Assembly: GCA_963853835.1 (NCBI GenBank)
Contig: OY970821.1
Location: forward strand, 52,579,640 to 52,643,639
DNA from: Calendula officinalis
Lineage: Eukaryota; Streptophyta; Magnoliopsida; Asterales; Asteraceae
Direction of reading: 5' to 3'
Length of the DNA stretch: 64,000 nucleotides
A model generated the notes under the pieces. That model did not search any database. It was not told the origin of the DNA and was given only the letters and a program-made list of their open reading frames with translations. A program made the position numbers and the translations under genes. This document shows, piece after piece, positions 58,041-64,000 of the stretch (its first letter is position 1; every line of letters begins with the position of its first letter).

Positions 58041-59386
58041 ATGGCGAACTACACTTTCGTCGTTCCAGAGGCTGAATCGGAAATCAAATTCCGAAATGAT
58101 GAACTGCCCAGGTTTGCGAGGAACAACATCACAGCCAATTTCACTATTCCTCAAGCCTGGGTATGCCAAGAATTCACAAACATTGTGACCTTTATGAAAA
58201 AATTGCCCAATTGCTCGTGCACTGACTTTGTCTCCTCGAGCAATTTACCCAGAAATGCTATGCGAGTTTTGGTACTCTGCCACACTCGATTCTCCAGATA
58301 TGATTGCTGGGTGGGTAATTAGGGATCAAAGAAGGGCATTTGTTTCTACTGCCATCATTCGTGAAACACTGAAGCTTACTGCCCAAGCTCAGTATGACCC
58401 ATTCGTTGATAGAACAGAGGCACGCTCAGTATTACCATTTTTGGGTCGAAGAGGAACAACGGGCATAATCAAAAGAAACGAATTTGGTCCTATGTGGGGT
58501 ATTCTCATTACAACGATTATTCGGTGTATGACCCACAAGACGGGTGCTTTGGACCAAATAAATGAATTTGGGATGCAAATAGTACATGCTTTGTACTATG
58601 GAAGAAACATTGATTATGCACGGCTCATTTTCAATGAATTAGCTGCTTTGGTTCAGGCTAACACAAGGGAATGTAATGTCCCTTTCTGCAGATTCTTATC
58701 ACTCATCTTTCAACACTCAATGCCCACACATACTTATGATGAGTTTCACAGTCCAAGGGTTGATCTTCCTCCTCTTAGTGAGAAGATCTTCTTTTACAGG
58801 CCAAGACAAGGAGAGCCTCTACTGAGTCCTTATATGTGGGCCATTGTTCAAGAACACATAAATGAGGAAGCAGACATGTCTGATACTGAATCAGACAATG
58901 ATGATGATGATGATAATGATGATAATAGTGGTAATGGAGGACATGCTAGTCAAGATGTTGAGATGCAGGATGTTCCACAAGTTCAAGAACCGACTCAACA
59001 ACATATCTCTCATACTGAGTCGACCGAAGCCACACAGCTTGTCCTAAGAAGAAGAAGAAGAAACCTCTCACCAGTCCTTATGGGCGTGTTATCATCTAAG
59101 GAGGTGCAGCCTGCAAATGTTCCATCATTAACTGCCTCTCTTCAAGCCCAAAGCCTAGTTGCTGCTACCGTTGACCTTCCAGGTCCAGAACTAGTCCCAA
59201 CTACTCAACCAATTGAGGAACCTCATGTTCCTCTTGATGTGGAGATTCAATATGAGCAAACTACACTGGAAGGTGCTCAGCAAGACAGACAGGTCGGTAT
59301 TGAAGATGTTGGTGCAGCAAATCAACAATCACATGATCCTGCACCGACCTCTGCCGATGCTAGAAGGGAATCTGACAGAGTCTCAG
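58041..59386 (+). pseudogene. Copia D accessory gene, exon 1
   Basis: ATG at 58041 (MANYTFVVPEAE). One extra base in the A run at 58197-58202 shifts the frame; from about 58203 it reads LSPRAIYPEMLCEFW to the splice donor. The N-terminal domain matches E1 (EFGPMWGILITTIIRCMTHK, NVPFCRFLSLIFQHSMP). It is followed by an acidic DDDDDNDDN linker and RRRRRN. The donor CAG/GTATGA is at 59386/59387. The frame otherwise ends 14 bases later at TAA. Possibly related to the plant transposon protein domain (weak). Function unknown. Confidence 0.65.
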
Positions 59387-59412
59387 GTATGAATTTCTAA
59401 AAAGCCCTTAAA

Positions 59413-59481
<69 letters not shown>

Positions 59482-60126
59482 CATTCCCAAATAGAGACTA
59501 AGTATTGGCCAGTACCAACTCAATACTGACCAAAGTCTCACACGATCTTTCAAATATATATCCGTTTATGGCCAACATAGCTAGCCCACTGCTGCTATGC
59601 AAAATTCATATACTGAGCACACAATTGATCATTGTCAGTCTACAATTGTTTCAACATTTAAAGAGACAATGGTGGTTGATGTCAAACTGACCCCCACTGG
59701 TGCTGCTTGAATAATGTCCAACTTATTTTTGAGTTGGGTAGCATAATTCAAGAAATGATCACAAACCCTTAAGCCACAAAATCCAAAAAAAACTTTCCAT
59801 GGGGTTTAGCCATATTTCTGTTATCACTTAATACCGAGTGATAAACATTGAAAATAACAAGAAGCACATCCCAGGCTTCGAATTCCCAAACCCAAACCTT
59901 TTAGTAAATGTGACTTATCGTATACTGAGCTACTTAAATTTACACACTCACTTTTACTAAAATCTTCTTACACATGCTATGCATAAGTCCACAATATTTC
60001 ATCATAAACTAGATGAAATACAGACTTCACAAACTCTGTTTATATGATTATAGAGTTAAACAACACCACAATTCTATTTGATAAACCTTTCTTTTTTAAC
60101 TAGTTTTATATTTTTTGTTTCTTTAG
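59387..60126 (+). other. Intron of the D accessory gene (740 bp)
   Basis: Donor GTATGA, acceptor TTTGTTTCTTTAG/CACC. Exon 1 ends after codon position 1 and exon 2 continues with codon positions 2 and 3, so the splice preserves the frame into VQGIQASQAAG. It contains an (AT)n run at 59415-59480. E1 keeps the acceptor and most of the intron. Confidence 0.65.
59415..59480. repeat. (AT)n microsatellite, about 33 units
   Basis: Uninterrupted TA repeat inside the accessory gene intron. E1 has a short one at 16738-16752. Confidence 0.95.
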
Positions 60127-61948
60127 CACCATCTGTGCAGGGCATTCAGGCATCACAGGCTGCAGGAGACCAAGTGACTCTGCAAGCAATCATGCAGCAT
60201 ATTCTGGCCATCCAACATACTCAGACTATCATACTGGCCAGAATGGACACTATGAGTAGTGATATTGACTCAATAAAACAGTCAGTCTCACTACTTCAAC
60301 AACCACATCAGGCTCCACCAACTCCACCATTTTCACATGGTGAACACAATGAAGAAGGAGAAGGAGAAGGAGATGATGGTGATACTGATGCTGCCACTTA
60401 GCCCATGCCCTCCCCTACTCTTGAAGAACCTGAAGGGGACATGGGTGGTGATACTGATCCTCTTCCCTCCCCATCCAATGATAACAATAAGGGGGAGAAG
60501 AGACAAAGAGATACTGAGGTTGATCAAACTGAGCCATCTGCTCAGGGGGAGAAAAGAAAAGATTGAATGAAGATCAACCTCCACAACAAGAACAACATCA
60601 GCAAAGCCCTCATACTGAGCCACTTCAGATTCAGTATGAGAGAAGAAGACAAAGAACTAGGTCAGCATTACAAGTTGAAGACCCACTTGAGTCATCTGCT
60701 CAGGGGGAGACTCATACAGACCAACCACAGCAAACTTATTCTGAGCCACCTGGTCGTGAGGAGAATGATTTGCAAATTGTGGTCTATAGGCCTTTCATCT
60801 AGCCTATTGCTGATGATGAAGATGAAGAACCAGATTTAGTGAACTATGCACTAAATCTGGTAGAACTAGAAAGTTCTTCATCATCATCCTCGGATGATGA
60901 AGAACCAGAAAATCAGGTGATTAGAAGAAGGAGTTCCTTATCAAGAAGACCCATCAATGCAGTTCTCACTTCTTCTGAATCAAGTGAGGAACCTGCTCCT
61001 TTGGTAACAAGACAAAGAAGACCTGTTCATACATTGGACAGTGATACCGAGCAGGCTCCAAGACTGACTTCTCAACAACTCTGTGCAGAACAAGAGAGAT
61101 TTTTATATGAGCAAGAGTTGGGAATCAAAGCTGAACCAGAATCTGACCCAGATACTGATACTCCTGGTCCTTCACATAGAATCTCAAGAAAGGGTCCAGA
61201 CCATATTCAACATTATTGGAATATGGTTGCTGCTAGGACTTAGTATAAGGAGGAAAGGAAGGAGTTCTTGAAGACCAAAACATTTCCAAATGTAAGGGGG
61301 ATACATTGGTTGAATCTGGATGTCAATAAAGTAAAAGTGAAGCTCAAAGAAGGAAGAATCACTATCGCTTGTACTGGCTTAACCAGTCCTCTCATGAAGA
61401 TATTTATTCATTATATTCAAAGAATTGGTCTTCAAGACTTGGTGAAGATCACAATACTGATCAAAGAGCTTCCAAAGAAATCAACTTATGATCAAATAGT
61501 CTTGGATGAGATCTGTGCAGTAGCTGCTGTATGCTATGAGAAGGGCTTGCTTCATGAGATAGAGTATAGAACACTCAGTGTGATGACTGAAGCTTACTCA
61601 AACAACAGACCAGAATGCCTTCATACATACAAGTATCTTAATAAGTACCCTCTTCCTCCTAACCTTGTTTTTCAGGATCAAAAGAGTGTCATATATCCAA
61701 CTTCTGGATATATGTATACTGACTCAGAGGATAGAGAGTGCTTCATTTCTGAAGAACATCTACCAAGAGCTCAAATCAGTCACCTTGTTGGACTGAAATG
61801 GATGATCACCAAGAAAGAAGACTCTTGGTTCAGAAAGAAGATTGTTGCAGTTCTTAATTGTAGAAGGGATGAACTCAAGAGCAGAGAAGAGTTTGTCCAC
61901 ATCAAACAAGAAGTCTTCTATGAGAATGAAGCCATCAACAGCAGATGA
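60127..61948 (+). pseudogene. Copia D accessory gene, exon 2
   Basis: A coiled-coil segment (LQAIMQHILAIQHTQTIILA) is followed by acidic repeats, the tract ESSSSSSSDDEEPE and a C-terminal domain (about 61190-61948) with PPNLVFQDQKSVIYPTSGYM, SHLVGLKWMITKKE and FVHIKQEVFYE, closely matching E1. Damage: TAG 60399-60401, frameshift near 60557, TAG 60800-60802, TAG 61241-61243. With exon 1 the original protein would be about 1,050 residues. No transmembrane segment or signal peptide is visible. Role unknown; the position is that of the env-like gene of Sireviruses. Confidence 0.65.
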
Positions 61949-62013
61949 AGAAGAAGATTTTGCTACCTATGATGTTGCATTTTTTATTTCTTTTTATCTC
62001 TTTGTAATTGTTT

Positions 62014-62543
62014 TGTTATTACAAAGAGCCTTACCCCTTTGGATCTTAAGATAACAAAAAGCCTTACCCCTATGGATCTTAAGATAACAAAACAACCTAG
62101 ACTAGCTTTGATTAATATGTAGAATAAAATAGCTAAGCTTAGGTCTGATACTGAGTGATCAGTATTGGAACTCAGTATCAGTACTCAGTATTGGAAATCC
62201 AATACTGAGTAGAAGGACTGAGTTACATTTTGTTATGTAACGGACTAAGATCAAATCCCTTGATCTTAGTCATTTTCCTAGTTTAGTCCTTCGGTTACTC
62301 CTTTGGCCATTATGTAAGATCTCTATATCATTATAAATAGAGATCATCTTGCAAAGGGGAACTCACCAATTCACTTTACACTTTCATATCTATTGTAATT
62401 GATCAGTGGTCTTGTTATTCCGCAACAAGCCACACTTAGTGGAATTATACATTTGACTCATATCTTGTTCTTATACAATATTTGTCTTGAGTTATAATTA
62501 TCCAATCAATTAACCATCTAAACCAGGGCGTTGTGACCTAACA
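62014..62543 (+). repeat. Copia D 3' LTR with altered left end
   Basis: From 62061 it matches the 5' LTR with four differences. The left end is abnormal: the purine tract seen in E1 and the normal LTR start are missing, and a 33 bp unit (GCCTTACCCC...) is duplicated in tandem at 62028-62060 and 62061-62092. The right end CCTAACA is followed by ACCAC. Confidence 0.85.
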
Positions 62544-62634
62544 ACCACTACTGGCATTAGAGCAACTGGCGCTAGGACTACTGGGACAGCAGCACCATGA
62601 TCACTATCGGAATCAGACGAAAAACCGATGACAT
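62544..62634 (-). pseudogene. Upstream ORF of element C, 5' piece
   Basis: ATG at 62634-62632, then SSDSDSDHGAAVPVV, the start of the same upstream protein as in A and B. It is broken by copia D on one side, and LTR H starts 7 bases upstream of its ATG. Confidence 0.6.
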
Positions 62635-62641
62635 TCGTACG

Positions 62642-64000
62642 TGTCACACCCCGCCAAAAATGGTTTGCGGAAGAACGGGCGTGGACATTTTGAGTAACCA
62701 CAAGCATATGATTATTGTAAACAATAATTGTTTAAAACTTCATAAATGTATAAGATAAAGTAATGTCACAAAAATTAACGCAAATGAAGTAACTTGAATC
62801 CAAAAGACATAGTTTAAAAATGATTTATAATCGTGGCATCTTGACACATGCATGCTTGCTATCCAATGCTATTATGACTTATGCTTCAACTTAGTTACCT
62901 GAAAAACATATGAAAAATGATCAACAAAATTGTTGAGTGAATCCACAGGTTTAATATGAGTTTTGAAACCAAAGTTTTTATATGCCAATAAGACATAAGT
63001 AAAAATGATGATATAATGTTTAACATGATTTGAAACTCAATGTTTCATGTGCCGAACGTGGCATAAACTGTATGATAGTACAATGCTTGCAAACGTTTTG
63101 AAATCCATAGTTTTACGTGTGCCAAACATGGCAAAAATAGTGAAACAATATGTTTTAAATTAGCCTGCCACAACGAGCAGTTCGTTTCGATAACCCCTGC
63201 CACAGCGAGCAGTTCATTTTGGTAACGCCTGCCACAACGAGCAGTTCATATAACAACATGCCTGCCACAACGAGCAGTTCATTTGGTAACGCCTGCCACA
63301 ACGAGCAGTTCACAGTGCATACAGTAACGCCTACCACAACGAGTAGTTCATTTAATAACGCCTACCACAACGAGTAGTTCATTTGACCATGAGTTGCAAG
63401 ATAGTTAATGTTGTATAAGTAGTAACATCGCGGTAAAATGAATAGTTATGAAGATATTTACAAAACAGTTGTTATGTTGCAAACATTTGTAAAATATTTT
63501 GATATGTTTTTCACCCCAAAAGTTGTAAAACAGTATAAAATAGTAAAAGTGAGGCTGTGAACTCACCTGATGCAATGCTAGGCAAAATTGTAAACAATAA
63601 CGTGGTTTCCAACCAAATGATCCTAGCGTCCTAAACGCGTAGAAATAAATTTATAAGTGACGGTCTCAATGACACGCCTAAACTAAATGATGCATAAATG
63701 ATTCCCGGAGGAAGATCAAACTTGATCGATACGTTGGTGACTCGATTGAATTGAGCTCGTATTTCATATACGTTTGTTTGAGTTTTACAAGTTTTGAAAA
63801 TAGTTACAATTTGATCAATAGTGAGTTTGATACAATAATTAATTATTTAAATAAAACTAAATTTAAATAACAAAAAAAATAATTATTTATTAAATAGATA
63901 ATAATTAAATAAAAGAACATTAAATATGAAATGAAACTTTGCACTTCAATAAACGAAATCAAATAAAGAATTAATTAAGATAAAGTTTATTTAATAATTA
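62642..64000 (-). repeat. LTR H of another related gypsy element (runs off window)
   Basis: Begins TGTCACACCCCGCC at 62642 but diverges from A, B and C after about 25 bp. It keeps the candidate splice acceptor (62899) and donor (63566). The likely target duplication is GTACG (62637-62641). No gene is visible; the minus ORF at 63155-63337 is read through a minisatellite. Confidence 0.75.
63163..63382. repeat. Minisatellite in LTR H, 7 units of about 30-38 bp
   Basis: Each unit holds CTGCCACAACGAGCAGTTC or a one- to two-base variant (CTACCACAACGAGTAGTTC in the last two), with variable spacers of 10-17 bp. It lies inside the candidate LTR intron. Confidence 0.85.

Larger units (their letters stand above)
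51106..62543 (+). mobile_element. Copia D: Sirevirus-like LTR retrotransposon, 11,438 bp
   Basis: 5' LTR (51106-51602), primer site, gag with long coiled-coil extension, protease, integrase, RT, RNase H, an accessory gene with internal promoter and intron, and 3' LTR (to 62543). Flanking duplication ACCAC at 51101-51105 and 62544-62548. The long gag, the extra 3' gene and the LTR palindromes point to the Sirevirus group. LTRs differ at four sites over about 480 bp, so insertion was recent, yet the coding regions contain several stops and frameshifts. Confidence 0.92.
43314..62641 (-). mobile_element. Gypsy element C (Tekay/Del chromovirus), interrupted by copia D
   Basis: Minus-strand element: 3' LTR (43314-45956), polypurine tract, chromodomain, integrase, RNase H, RT, protease, gag and part of the upstream ORF (50999-51105 and 62544-62634). 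Copia D occupies 51106-62543. Leader, primer site and 5' LTR are not visible, because another LTR (H) starts at 62642 inside the upstream ORF. It is the best preserved gypsy copy here, but it has stops. Confidence 0.88.

Noticed and set aside
60127..61948. Calling the accessory protein an envelope glycoprotein
   Set aside because: No signal peptide, hydrophobic fusion segment or transmembrane helix is visible in either copy; only the position matches env-like genes.
63155..63337. Minus frame with repeated CSLWQ/LLVVAG wording
   Set aside because: It is the minisatellite read as protein.
63163..63382. CRISPR-like array of spaced repeats
   Set aside because: Spacers are short, related to each other and of uneven length, the DNA is a plant LTR, and no cas genes exist.

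Overview
The window is plant nuclear repeat DNA, and I see no intact host gene in it. It is a nest of LTR retrotransposons. The evidence is iMet-type primer sites (TGGTATCAGAGC), TG...CA long terminal repeats, CCHC gag, DDE integrase, reverse transcriptase and RNase H motifs, and a chromodomain. The LTR style (TGTCACACCCCGCC termini, 2.6 kb chromovirus LTRs, Sirevirus-like copia) suggests a eudicot, possibly Asteraceae; that assignment is only a guess. The single host-derived piece is a decayed fragment resembling plant VPS11.

I use letters for the elements. A (1-6897, minus) is a Tekay/Del-type Ty3/gypsy element lacking its left end. It sits inside the 5' LTR of TR-GAG 1 (6898-14291, plus), a gag-only non-autonomous LTR element. 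TR-GAG 1 in turn sits in the pol gene of a Sirevirus-like copia, E1 (14292-19056, plus). E1 abuts a gypsy leader and LTR, F (19057-20580 and 32338-33447). F contains a second LTR, G (20581-22118 and 31211-32337), and G contains gypsy element B (22119-31210, minus, target duplication ACTAG). Then come the VPS11-like fragment (33448-34090), a short unassigned repeat, and an antisense copia K (34291-35167 and 43184-43313). K is split by a complete second TR-GAG (35168-43178, target duplication CAGGC). Gypsy C (43314-51105 and 62544-62641, minus) is inserted in K. C is split by an 11.4 kb Sirevirus-like copia D (51106-62543, target duplication ACCAC) with LTRs that are about 99% identical. A last related gypsy LTR, H, starts at 62642 and runs off the window.

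Three things stand out. First, both Sirevirus-like elements carry a large extra gene between pol and the 3' LTR. It has its own TATA box, a conserved upstream inverted repeat and, in D, an intron whose splice restores the reading phase. The protein joins a conserved N-terminal domain, acidic and Arg-rich linkers, a coiled coil, a Ser/Asp tract and a conserved C-terminal domain. Second, all six gypsy LTRs keep a matched splice donor and acceptor about 600-670 bp apart in the transcribed strand, and five keep a two-tier hairpin near the predicted transcript start. Three also keep a small separate ORF upstream of gag. Third, the octamer ATACTGAG/CTCAGTAT is scattered through element D, in coding and non-coding DNA, far above chance.

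Every element coding region seen here carries stops, frameshifts or truncation, so none looks autonomous as it stands. Recent activity is still implied by the near-identical LTRs and intact target duplications of D.
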